From CALRGE01 sp964360635 (GTDB lineage Bacteria; Patescibacteriota; Gracilibacteria; UBA1369; 2-02-FULL-48-14): a stretch of 17,384 nt of DNA. Location of the stretch: assembly GCA_964360635.1 (NCBI GenBank), contig CAYHXO010000023.1, forward strand, positions 1 to 17,384, written 5' to 3'. This document shows, in pieces, positions 1 to 6,446 of the stretch (position 1 is the first letter of the stretch; each line of letters starts with the position of its first letter). Below the pieces are notes generated by a model that was not told the DNA's origin, ran no database searches, and saw nothing but the letters and a program-made list of their open reading frames with translations. The position numbers were made by a program, and so were the translations under genes.

Positions 1-109
1 GCTTACTCTTCACCTTTTGAAGTCTTCAAGTGCGATTCGGACTAGAATTCAGGGTCTTACACAAAAAAAGCCCTTAATATCTATTTTGAAGCAGTAAACT
101 CAGGTATTA

Positions 110-221
110 GAAAAGGCATTATAATCTTAGCTGAAGTAGTAAACTTGATAGGAAGTGGATGAAAAGTTCACGAACTTTTCAGAAACGATCCCTACTGAAG
201 CGAAGATTATAATGCCTTTTC
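110..221. repeat. Long imperfect inverted repeat with central palindrome
   Basis: Arms 110-139 and 192-221 are inverted copies matching at 27 of 30 positions; the outer 19 are perfect (GAAAAGGCATTATAATCTT at 110-128 against 203-221). Near the centre a second perfect palindrome, 161-180, has arms GAAAAGTTC and GAACTTTTC around AC. It starts a few bases after the last gene of the minus-strand operon, so the transcript end could fold into one long hairpin. It may be a MITE-like or REP-like element, or an unusual transcript end. No transposase or clear target duplication is visible. I see no convincing gene in bases 1-227; an open frame at 155-403 runs antisense to the DUF378 gene and looks spurious. 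Confidence 0.75.
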
Positions 222-227
222 CTATCC

Positions 228-467
228 TTATTTCTTCATATCACATGCTCCACAGCATTTTGCACATGCAAGCATTGCAAGACCGGAAAGCCCAACTAAG
301 ATATAAACGATCCATTCAACTGATGGCCAGCTTCCAAGAAGCATGTTCACCAAATTCCAATTACTGCCGAGGAATCCCCCAACACCAATTGCACCCCAGT
401 TAAGTGCTCCGATAAAAACTAGTACCGCGGCAACTTTGTGTAGACCGCAAGCTGATTTATTCATCAT
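228..467 (-). CDS. DUF378 family small membrane protein
   Basis: A protein of about 79 residues with two hydrophobic segments around the motif ALNWGAIGVGGF, typical of DUF378, followed by a Cys-rich tail (CAKCCGACDMKK). The family is membrane-embedded and its function is unknown. The frame is open back to 545, but that start would overlap the preceding gene; ATGATG at 462-467 begins the conserved MNKSACGLHKVAAVL segment and lies about 22 nt after a possible start site from the extended -10 at 496-504. It is the last gene of the minus-strand redox cluster, and its four tail cysteines could bind metal or form disulfides (inference). Confidence 0.8.
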   Translation of the reverse strand: MMNKSACGLHKVAAVLVFIGALNWGAIGVGGFLGSNWNLVNMLLGSWPSVEWIVYILVGLSGLAMLACAKCCGACDMKK

Positions 468-495
468 AATAAGATGATTAAATGATAATATTTTT

Positions 496-504
496 ATTCT
501 ATCA
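496..504 (-). promoter_or_regulatory. Extended -10 element before the DUF378 gene
   Basis: The minus strand reads TGATAGAAT, an extended -10 (TGN plus TAGAAT), in the 49-bp gap between the 150-aa gene and the DUF378 gene. No good -35 is visible, as is common for extended -10 promoters. It would give a leader of about 20 nt and lets the last gene be expressed separately from the operon. Confidence 0.4.
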
Positions 505-516
505 CAATGAAAAAAC

Positions 517-969
517 TTAGGAAGGTATATTAATGATTTTTCCATTATTCAGGCCTTTGATTTTATGCGAAACCGCCGCTAGAGCCAAAGCAATTTTTTC
601 ATGCAGGTAAACAACTTTTTCAGCTACTTTACTTTCCCCAAAATCCATAATTTTTACTTCTTCTCCGGCCATGCCAAATATTTTTAAATTATCCAATTCT
701 TCAAGTACTCCTGCGTCGTCAATGTGATATCGTAAGATCCTAGAGAAATCTCCATGAAGACTCGGACCCGGTCCAGCAGAATCCTGAAAATTTATCACTC
801 CCAAAACTGAAAGTTTCACCGGCATAACAACATCTGCCAGCTCTTCTGAAAGCTCACTCTCTCTAATATTGTCATGAAGCCCATCCAAAAAAGATCCGAG
901 TTTTGGGACTTTCATTGTCCATTTTCCTACTTCAAAAGCCAATCTATTTTCGCAAGTTCTTGATGTCAT
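517..969 (-). CDS. Hypothetical soluble protein, 150 aa
   Basis: I do not recognise this family. The protein has no signal peptide or transmembrane segment and reads as a mixed alpha/beta soluble protein. A central stretch near residues 55-90 (VLGVINFQDSAGPGPSLHGD) and a C-terminal helix near 115-140 are its clearest features. Its ATG shares one base with the stop codon of the DoxX-like gene (TAATG), so translation is probably coupled and the gene belongs to the redox operon. A second Met at residue 19 (MKVPKLGSF) is an alternative start. The role is unknown; the operon suggests envelope or redox physiology only by association. Confidence 0.7.
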   Translation of the reverse strand: MTSRTCENRLAFEVGKWTMKVPKLGSFLDGLHDNIRESELSEELADVVMPVKLSVLGVINFQDSAGPGPSLHGDFSRILRYHIDDAGVLEELDNLKIFGMAGEEVKIMDFGESKVAEKVVYLHEKIALALAAVSHKIKGLNNGKIINIPS

Positions 970-1328
970 TATTTTCTATGTTTCTTTGGCCAAGTCGTGG
1001 TCATTAATGCGATTGTACCACCAAGTAAGCCAATATCACGAACTGTAATCGCCGTGATTCCCGTTGTTGCCAAAATAATGATCAAATGAATTGAACCAAA
1101 AAGAGCCGCCCACCAAGGCATAAAATCAATCAAAAGAAAAACTCCAATAGCCATATCTAAAATTGCGGTTCCCATCATTGTTTCCTTTAGTGGAGCGACC
1201 AAAAGATTCAATGCCCAAGGGCTAAGCAAGCCGCCCCAAGATTCAGGATTTTTAAAGATCAAAATACCAATCCATAAAAAAGTAATCGCAATTGATACTC
1301 TAACAATATGATATGCGGAATTTTTCAT
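969..1328 (-). CDS. DoxX-like integral membrane protein, 119 aa
   Basis: A small four-helix membrane protein. Hydrophobic segments lie near residues 8-26, 52-68, 72-92 and 98-110, with the segment WIGILIFKNPESWGGLLSPW after helix 1 and a basic C-terminus (KKHRK). Length and topology fit the DoxX/DoxD-like superfamily, whose members are linked to thiol oxidation, quinone reduction or oxidative-stress membrane complexes. It lies 5 bp downstream of the VKOR gene and is coupled by TAATG to the next one. Placement among VKOR, DsbB and cupredoxin genes supports a role in membrane electron transfer, but no catalytic residues can be named. A second, more canonical DoxX is encoded at 6018-6446. Confidence 0.7.
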   Translation of the reverse strand: MKNSAYHIVRVSIAITFLWIGILIFKNPESWGGLLSPWALNLLVAPLKETMMGTAILDMAIGVFLLIDFMPWWAALFGSIHLIIILATTGITAITVRDIGLLGGTIALMTTTWPKKHRK

Positions 1329-1333
1329 ATGTA

Positions 1334-1750
1334 TTAATTAAGAATTAATAAGTTGAAGAGTAAAGACAAGCTCATTAGAATTGTAGTTCCCGCGGATATC
1401 AAGCACCAAACACACCATGCTTTTATAACTTTCCACTGGAGAAAAATGAAATAAAGCGACATTAGTGTTCCGCTTCCGACTGCAAAATATAAAATTTTCT
1501 CCAAAATTAAAACAGGCCCAACTTCAAGAACTAAAAGTGTGCTTAACAAGCTTAGAGTAATGTAAAAAATCAAACCCAAGATATCATTATGAATACCAAA
1601 AATCTTGTTCCATTTGCTACTCAAAACAACTCCGCATTTCCCACCAAGAAAACAAACAGGTTTTTCGTGGCCGCGTCTTTTTTGAATCAAATAAACAGTC
1701 TCACTGATTCCAATGCATGACAAGGTAAAAAGTAACGCGTGAATTGTCAT
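1334..1750 (-). CDS. Vitamin K epoxide reductase (VKOR) family thiol oxidase
   Basis: Bacterial VKOR homologues reoxidise a DsbA/thioredoxin-like partner and pass the electrons to quinone. The signature is present: a periplasmic loop with Cys33 and Cys39 (CFLGGKC), then VVLSSKWNKIFGI with the conserved Ser44/Ser45, four hydrophobic helices, and the active-site CVWC at 113-116. At 138 residues it is only the membrane domain. The thioredoxin-like domain often fused to VKOR is encoded separately at 2687-3058. The gene starts 1 bp after the cupredoxin stop and ends 5 bp before the DoxX-like gene. No Shine-Dalgarno sequence is visible. Family assignment is secure; having both VKOR and DsbB in one operon is unusual. 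Confidence 0.93.
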   Translation of the reverse strand: MTIHALLFTLSCIGISETVYLIQKRRGHEKPVCFLGGKCGVVLSSKWNKIFGIHNDILGLIFYITLSLLSTLLVLEVGPVLILEKILYFAVGSGTLMSLYFIFLQWKVIKAWCVWCLISAGTTILMSLSLLFNLLILN

Positions 1751-1751
1751 A

Positions 1752-2138
1752 TTATTTTACAAGAAGTTCGCCGAACATTCCTTGATCTTCATGGCCTGCG
1801 ATTGAACAAATAATTTTAAAAGTCCCTGCAGTTTCAGGAGTAATTTCAAGGCTCTCTTTTTCTCCGGGTTTCAAAACAGCTGTTGTAATATTTAAATCAG
1901 GAATAACAAAATTATGCATGTGATCACTATCGTTTGTAAAATTAATTAACATTGTTTCACCAACATGACCAAGCATCTTATTTGGAGAAAAATTAAAATC
2001 GGTTCCTGAAACATTAACTTCAGATAAATAGACAAGTTTTGTGGAGTCTGTTTGCAACGAGGCTGTACCTGTTTCTTTTTCAGCAGAATTACAACTGACA
2101 AAAAGTAAACAAGCCGCGATAAATAAGAATTTTTTCAT
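1752..2138 (-). CDS. Cupredoxin-domain lipoprotein
   Basis: A 128-aa exported blue-copper-type protein. Residues 1-16 form a lipoprotein signal peptide ending in the lipobox-like LFVSC with lipidated Cys16. The mature part is a cupredoxin beta-sandwich: a strand with DFNFSPNKM (47-55), then ligand His75 in HMHNF, and the C-terminal loop CSIAGHEDQGM, giving Cys111, His116 and Met121 in the C-x4-H-x4-M spacing of type 1 copper sites. Such proteins shuttle single electrons on the outer face of the membrane. It sits between dsbB and VKOR, suggesting electron transfer in thiol oxidation or copper-dependent respiration (inference). The gap to dsbB is 9 bp. Confidence 0.9.
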   Translation of the reverse strand: MKKFLFIAACLLFVSCNSAEKETGTASLQTDSTKLVYLSEVNVSGTDFNFSPNKMLGHVGETMLINFTNDSDHMHNFVIPDLNITTAVLKPGEKESLEITPETAGTFKIICSIAGHEDQGMFGELLVK

Positions 2139-2147
2139 ATTTTATGG

Positions 2148-2684
2148 TTATCTCACCTTTGGCGAGTTGTTAAATTTTTGAATTTTCATTAAAGACATAA
2201 CAGTCCAAAATCCGGTCAAAGACATAACCGGAATTCCAATGTAACCGAATTCCCAAACATATCTTTTCGCACAAGAAGCTCCGTCTGCAGAGCATGGAAT
2301 AATCGCAGAACCTCCAAGCTGAATGTATGTGTGATAAATTGCGATAAGCGAACCGAAAAGACATAAAAATAAAACATAATCCGCAATCCTTTGGTCTTTT
2401 TTATAGATAGCTAGCCCGAGTATAAAAGCGATTGGGTAAAAGAAAATTCTTTGATACCAGCATAAGTCACAAGCCGGGAAATTTGCGAAAAGTGAGTAAA
2501 ACAAACTTGTAATCATTCCTGCTAATACCACAATCAATGAAAAAAACATTTCCTTCCCTTTGAAAAAGGCCAAAAACTTTTTATTTTTCATTGCAAGTGC
2601 AAGCCACGCCAAAACAATAAAAACCTGGCATAAAACCGTACCAACAGCCAAAATTTTTGTAACGATTATAACTAAATCTGACAT
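2148..2684 (-). CDS. dsbB: Disulfide bond formation protein DsbB/BdbC family
   Basis: A 178-aa membrane thiol oxidase that transfers electrons from a thioredoxin-fold partner to quinone. Two cysteine pairs fit the family: Cys72-x2-Cys75 in CDLCWYQRIFFYP, the hallmark DsbB motif, and Cys131/Cys138 in the second external loop (PCSADGASC). Five hydrophobic segments are visible, at about 5-32, 46-66, 80-95, 101-120 and 148-167; the first precedes the usual four-helix core. The gene begins 2 bp after the thioredoxin-like gene stops, which strongly suggests that protein is its redox partner. It resembles the BdbC branch more than Enterobacterial DsbB. Family assignment is secure. Confidence 0.93.
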   Translation of the reverse strand: MSDLVIIVTKILAVGTVLCQVFIVLAWLALAMKNKKFLAFFKGKEMFFSLIVVLAGMITSLFYSLFANFPACDLCWYQRIFFYPIAFILGLAIYKKDQRIADYVLFLCLFGSLIAIYHTYIQLGGSAIIPCSADGASCAKRYVWEFGYIGIPVMSLTGFWTVMSLMKIQKFNNSPKVR

Positions 2685-2686
2685 AA

Positions 2687-3058
2687 TTATAGCGGTAAAG
2701 TGCAGGCAGTTTTTCTTGCCAATTCTTCTAAGCTAACTTCACCGGTTTGGATTGTTCCGTCGGCAAAAATCCAAGTTGGATAATTCTTCACACCTTTATC
2801 AATGCAAATCTGAGTCTGGCTTTTGCCATCTGAAGTTGAGCATTCCACATATGGAAGATATTTTGACGCCCTTCCAAAATCAGCTTTCTGAGCCTGGCAG
2901 TGCGAACACCAAAATGCACCGTAAAATACAGTTCCACTTTTCTCTATACATTGAGCAAATTCATCATACTTGCTTGGCCCAGTTCCCATTACAACCAAAA
3001 ATCCAATCAAAAGTGTGATCAGAGTTCCCGCCGCAATCCACCAAAAGTTTTTCTTCAT
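2687..3058 (-). CDS. Membrane-anchored thioredoxin-like disulfide oxidoreductase
   Basis: A 123-aa protein with an N-terminal membrane anchor (about residues 6-26) and an external thioredoxin-like domain. FYGAFWCSHC gives active-site Cys51 and Cys54, and YPTW contains the cis-proline Pro94. Extra cysteines at 37, 73, 85 and 119 and the phrases YDEFAQC, LPYVEC and SLEEL closely follow the thioredoxin-like domain fused to VKOR in cyanobacteria and plants, as I recall that family. Here it is a separate protein next to dsbB and two genes from VKOR, so either oxidase could be its partner. It starts 14 bp after msrB and has its own internal promoter. Confidence 0.92.
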   Translation of the reverse strand: MKKNFWWIAAGTLITLLIGFLVVMGTGPSKYDEFAQCIEKSGTVFYGAFWCSHCQAQKADFGRASKYLPYVECSTSDGKSQTQICIDKGVKNYPTWIFADGTIQTGEVSLEELARKTACTLPL

Positions 3059-3093
3059 GGCGGAATTCTACTTTATTTTTTATCTAATTTCAA
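3059..3093 (-). promoter_or_regulatory. Internal promoter for the thioredoxin-like gene (leaderless)
   Basis: On the minus strand TTGAAA (3088-3093), a 17-nt spacer and TAGAAT (3065-3070) are followed by exactly 6 nt and the ATG at 3056-3058. Transcription would start at or next to the A of the start codon, so translation would be leaderless; no Shine-Dalgarno is present. The promoter lies over the 3' end of msrB and would let the oxidative-folding genes be expressed without msrB. Confidence 0.6.
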
Positions 3094-3453
3094 ACTAACT
3101 GAGTTTATGCAGTATCTAAGCCCTGTCGGAGCCGGTCCATCATTAAAAACATGGCCCAAATGCGCGCCACATTTCTTGCAAGTGACTTCCGTTCTTCGCA
3201 TTCCCAAACTGCCATCCTCATGCTCGGCAATTTTGCTAGCATCTTTTGGAGCATTGAAACTTGGCCAGCCGCAACTCGCATCAAACTTTGCTCCAGACTC
3301 AAAAAGTGGCTCTTCGCAATTTGAACATTTATAAATCCCATCTTCAAAAGTAGCCCAATATTCACCAGTAAAAGGTGTTTCTGTTCCTTTCTCTCGAGTC
3401 ACGCGATAAGCTTCAGGAGATAAAACCTTCTTCCATTCCTCATTTGTTTTCAT
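3073..3453 (-). CDS. msrB: Peptide-methionine (R)-S-oxide reductase MsrB
   Basis: Reduces methionine-R-sulfoxide in proteins. The 126-aa protein is a complete single-domain MsrB. Zinc ligands are Cys43/Cys46 (CSNC) and Cys92/Cys95 (CKKC), the catalytic cysteine is Cys115 in RYCINSVSL, and the probable resolving cysteine is Cys61 in CGWPSFNAP. LGHVFNDGP and TGLRYC are diagnostic. There is no signal peptide, so the enzyme is cytosolic unless exported otherwise. It is the first gene of the minus-strand redox operon. The upstream extended -10 (TGCTACACT at 3481-3489) overlaps the divergent promoter of the sigma-factor operon. No msrA is in the window. Confidence 0.97.
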   Translation of the reverse strand: MKTNEEWKKVLSPEAYRVTREKGTETPFTGEYWATFEDGIYKCSNCEEPLFESGAKFDASCGWPSFNAPKDASKIAEHEDGSLGMRRTEVTCKKCGAHLGHVFNDGPAPTGLRYCINSVSLKLDKK

Positions 3454-3477
3454 AAGTGCTGCTTGAAGTTTTACAGA

Positions 3478-3489
3478 TATAGTGTAGCA
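3478..3489. promoter_or_regulatory. Overlapping divergent -10 boxes (msrB operon / sigma operon)
   Basis: The 62-bp gap between msrB and the 132-aa gene holds a minus-strand extended -10, TGC-TACACT (TACACT at 3481-3486), and a plus-strand TATAGT at 3478-3483 that share three base pairs. Neither has a strong -35. Both would give leaders of roughly 20-27 nt without a Shine-Dalgarno. Polymerase could not open both at once, so the redox operon and sigma operon may be expressed antagonistically (inference). Confidence 0.45.
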
Positions 3490-3515
3490 TTTGCTCCAAT
3501 TTTAAAAAACCTGAT

Positions 3516-3914
3516 ATGAAGTTGAGAGGATCGGTTGACGAAATATTGTCTCGATATGAGATTATAATTACAATTAATAAGGACTTGGGTCTACCGGAAA
3601 TTACTGTAACGCATGATGAACAAGTTCTGATGATTTTTGAGGTTAACGATGCTTTAAGAAAGTTGGGCTTAACGATGCCGGGAGAAATTCCCAGGATTTA
3701 TTTTGTTGGTCAAAACTTAAATAATACTTCAGATGTAAATAATATAGATTTAGTTGGTGAATTATTCTTTGTACCAAAAGAAGCCGGAGCACAAAAAATT
3801 CCATACACTTTGCCTATACCTGCAAAGTATGCCCCAGAAAGCAAGAAAGTTGAACTTCCGCGAACTGGAATAAGACAGCAAATAAAACGTTTGTTAGAGA
3901 ATATATTCTCCTAA
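3516..3914 (+). CDS. Hypothetical protein, 132 aa, co-operonic with sigma factor
   Basis: I do not recognise the family. The protein is soluble, with no signal peptide or membrane segment. The N-terminal half (residues 1-55) alternates helix and strand (RYEIIITINKDLGLPEITVT, then DALRKLGLTMPGE), the middle contains ELFFVPKEAG, and the C-terminus is a basic helix (GIRQQIKRLLENIF). It ends 1 bp before the start of the sigma-factor gene, so the two are almost certainly co-transcribed. A regulator or partner of the sigma factor is a reasonable guess from position only; nothing resembles a known anti-sigma family. Confidence 0.7.
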   Translation: MKLRGSVDEILSRYEIIITINKDLGLPEITVTHDEQVLMIFEVNDALRKLGLTMPGEIPRIYFVGQNLNNTSDVNNIDLVGELFFVPKEAGAQKIPYTLPIPAKYAPESKKVELPRTGIRQQIKRLLENIFS

Positions 3915-3915
3915 A

Positions 3916-5985
3916 ATGATTAACCACAAAACAGTAAAAATTCCGGAATTAGCTGCGATAATTGTTGATAATGCCGAAACAGAACTCGCCCCAATTTTAA
4001 GCAAATCTGAAATAGATGAAGTTGTTAGTCGAGCAATCATGGCAATTGCTGAAGTAATGGATAGACTCTTCGTGATTGGTCACATTACTGATCCACATTT
4101 ACTATTTCAACGCGGCTCACACTTTTTTGAATCGAACGGACTGCCAAAATCACAAGCATCTGAAATTTTTGAGAAACACCTTCCGGAAAAACTCTCACCT
4201 GAAGAAATTGGTAAAATTGCATGTTATGTGAAATCAAAAATCATGGCACTTTTTTACGCGGAATATCTCTATGATTTAAAGTCAAAATTAAAAACTCTTT
4301 CTCATAGCAAAATAAAGGCACCGGGTTCGTGGAATGCAAAAAATTTTATGGTAAGTAAAAGGCAAAATCTCCACGATTTTTTGAGAACTACTGTCGCGCC
4401 TACGAATGCACTCGCTTATTTCGAGGAAAATTTTCTACATGTTCTACCTACAGAATGGAGAGATTCCTACGATGTCACATCAGATGTTTCAGAAAGAAAA
4501 CTTGTTTTAGATCGACCTGAAAATAAAAAAAAATCACAAGATCCAATGTCAGCGCACATTCGGGAAATGGCTAAACATGCTTTAGTGAAGACTCTTGCGG
4601 AACAAGCTCACATAAAACATAGAATGCAGAACGGAAATACTATTGAAAGCGCATGGGCGAGGCAAGATTTACAATCAGTGAATGCAAGATTGGTTATTCA
4701 AGGTGCAAAGAGGGCTATGGGTGCAGCTGTATATAATTCTGAGGCGATTGACATGTGTGATCTTGTGGGAGAAGGCCATGTTGGGCTTGATAAGGCTGTT
4801 CAAAAGTTTGACCCTGAGAGAGGGTTTAAGATATCCACTTATGCCAGTTGGTGGATTACACAATCAATAAGCAGGCATATTGATGAACGCGCTGAAATGG
4901 TGAGAATTCCGGTACATTTGAGAGAGAAAATTAATAGAGTTTATAAGGCAAGAGCTTCACTTATAAACGAGCTTGGGCGAACGCCAAGTGATGAAGAGTT
5001 AGCTGAAAAAACGGATCTTAGTCTGGAGAAACTTAAAAAAATTATCAGCTATATGAATAAAACAAATAGCCTAAATCAACCGCATCCAGATGCAGAAGAT
5101 GGTGAGGATATGATTGACTCTCTAAGCTACCAAGATGATGAACTTATGACAGACGACGGTGAATCTAAAGATACCGACGCGAAGCTTGCTGAAGTTATGG
5201 ATCAAGTTTTAGAACCTAAAGAAGCCAGAGTTTTAAAAATGAGATATGGGATTCCGGGGATACACAAATGCCGCCATGTTTCAGACAAAAGTTTGGCTCA
5301 AGTCGAAGAAATGATGTCTAAACTCCGACTTGGTCCGATTGGAGATTATGAGATCAAAAAAGTTGACGATCAATTTGAAATTATTGTAGATGAGGAAGTT
5401 CTACCACTTGAAACTTTATTTGCTGAGATACCGGAACTTTTGGAGCTGGCAACTTCAGTAATGAATTATAAATTCACTTTTTCAGATTTGATTTCAGCCA
5501 AAAAAGCATCGAGTATAATGAGGCATTTGAATCTACCTGATCCAATCCAGGTTAACCATTCCGGATTTGCTGTAAATATTTCTTGCCCATATTCCGACAA
5601 AGAATCGATTCTACAAATTCGTAATAATATTAGCCAATTTTTAGATTCTCAAAGTAGACTTGAGATTCAATCTATAACAAAAATAAATATTAATAATGAA
5701 TCTTTAAGCCAACAACTTGACCATCTTCTAAACGGCTCTGCCCCGGCGGGAGTTTTAAAAGCAGAAAAAACTGCAACTTTTGATATTGAAGTTTTTGTTC
5801 TTGAAAAAGTTTGTCTTGAAGAGATTGGTTATATGCACGGCTTAACACGAGAGCGAATTAGACAATTGGAGGTTAAAGCCATGAAAAAAATGAAAAAAAT
5901 CAAATTCAAGACTCCAAACGGCGACACAGTGAGTCTTCATGAAATGTTCGGCACGGAAGAATCCAAGCTTGACCTAATCGAATAA
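3916..5985 (+). CDS. Sigma70-family RNA polymerase sigma factor with split region 4
   Basis: A 689-aa promoter-recognition subunit of RNA polymerase. Residues 1-208 are an unrecognised, mostly helical extension. A region 1.2-like segment begins at 209 (DPMSAHIREMAK). Region 2 runs 251-335: LQSVNARLVIQGAKRAMG, then DLVGEGHVGLDKAVQKFDP, and STYASWWITQSISRHIDE with Gln316 and Ser319 at the usual -10-reading positions; RIPVHL follows. Region 3 covers about 336-405. Region 4.1 is at 424-448 (LEPKEARVLKMRYGI), but region 4.2, the -35-reading helix-turn-helix (LEEIGYMHGLTRERIRQLE), comes only at 634-652. Normally about 10 residues separate these parts; here about 183 do. The reading frame is continuous and both halves are well conserved. 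Whether it is the housekeeping or an alternative sigma factor cannot be decided here. Confidence 0.93.
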   Translation: MINHKTVKIPELAAIIVDNAETELAPILSKSEIDEVVSRAIMAIAEVMDRLFVIGHITDPHLLFQRGSHFFESNGLPKSQASEIFEKHLPEKLSPEEIGKIACYVKSKIMALFYAEYLYDLKSKLKTLSHSKIKAPGSWNAKNFMVSKRQNLHDFLRTTVAPTNALAYFEENFLHVLPTEWRDSYDVTSDVSERKLVLDRPENKKKSQDPMSAHIREMAKHALVKTLAEQAHIKHRMQNGNTIESAWARQDLQSVNARLVIQGAKRAMGAAVYNSEAIDMCDLVGEGHVGLDKAVQKFDPERGFKISTYASWWITQSISRHIDERAEMVRIPVHLREKINRVYKARASLINELGRTPSDEELAEKTDLSLEKLKKIISYMNKTNSLNQPHPDAEDGEDMIDSLSYQDDELMTDDGESKDTDAKLAEVMDQVLEPKEARVLKMRYGIPGIHKCRHVSDKSLAQVEEMMSKLRLGPIGDYEIKKVDDQFEIIVDEEVLPLETLFAEIPELLELATSVMNYKFTFSDLISAKKASSIMRHLNLPDPIQVNHSGFAVNISCPYSDKESILQIRNNISQFLDSQSRLEIQSITKININNESLSQQLDHLLNGSAPAGVLKAEKTATFDIEVFVLEKVCLEEIGYMHGLTRERIRQLEVKAMKKMKKIKFKTPNGDTVSLHEMFGTEESKLDLIE

Positions 5986-6017
5986 AGGGGTCTTGCGATC
6001 TCTAGATTTTTACCATT

Positions 6018-6446
6018 TTACTTCTTGCCTTTCAATCCGTGAAGCTTGCAAGCAATTGAATATTTTCCTGAGCCAAAAGTCACCAAAGCCATTGAACCAA
6101 GTAGCAAAACATAAACGTATTCATACCCTCCATTTTGCAAGCTAAAGCCGTTAGCAAAATGCACCTTGAATAAGGCTACAGCCATAATTACTGAAAGAAT
6201 TATTCCAACGTATCTAACAAAAACTCCAAGAACTAGAGCAACTCCTCCAATCAATTCAGCGTATGCCACAAAGTATGCAAGCACAGCAGGAATTCCCATT
6301 GTAGCAAAACTGCTGACAACCATGTCCATGGCGTTCACCTTTCCCCAACCAGCATGAATAAACACAGCTCCAATCGCCAACCTAAGTAAAAGATTTCCAA
6401 GGTCAGGATTGTGAAGTTTGTGAACCATTGTATGGAGTGAATTCAT
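6018..6446 (-). CDS. DoxX family membrane protein
   Basis: A 142-aa four-helix DoxX protein. The family signature follows helix 1: LLLRLAIGAVFIHAGWGKV (residues 20-38), then AYAELIGGVALVLGVFVRYVG (62-82) and a third conserved block FKVHFANGFSLQNGGYEY (92-109). DoxX proteins are inner-membrane proteins tied to quinone/thiol redox chemistry and oxidative-stress resistance, but their reaction is not settled. The gene converges on the sigma-factor gene with a 32-bp gap in which I see no terminator. Its ATG overlaps the last stop of the decayed DUF3592-like copy upstream (TTATGA), so that relic was once probably coupled to it. Confidence 0.9.
   Translation of the reverse strand: MNSLHTMVHKLHNPDLGNLLLRLAIGAVFIHAGWGKVNAMDMVVSSFATMGIPAVLAYFVAYAELIGGVALVLGVFVRYVGIILSVIMAVALFKVHFANGFSLQNGGYEYVYVLLLGSMALVTFGSGKYSIACKLHGLKGKK

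Noticed and set aside
61..80. Intrinsic terminator (GGGC plus seven T on the minus strand)
   Set aside because: There is a T run, but no upstream partner for the GGGC, so no stem forms.
155..403. Plus-strand ORF of 82 aa
   Set aside because: It starts inside the inverted repeat and runs antisense to the well-supported DUF378 gene; its protein has no recognisable features.
2900..3334. Plus-strand ORF of 144 aa across msrB and the thioredoxin-like gene
   Set aside because: It is antisense to two genes with all catalytic residues intact.
5263..5811. Intein in the sigma-factor gene
   Set aside because: The insert has no splicing junction: it is not preceded by a proper Cys/Ser block A, and there is no HN before the residue that resumes region 4 (VCLEEIG).
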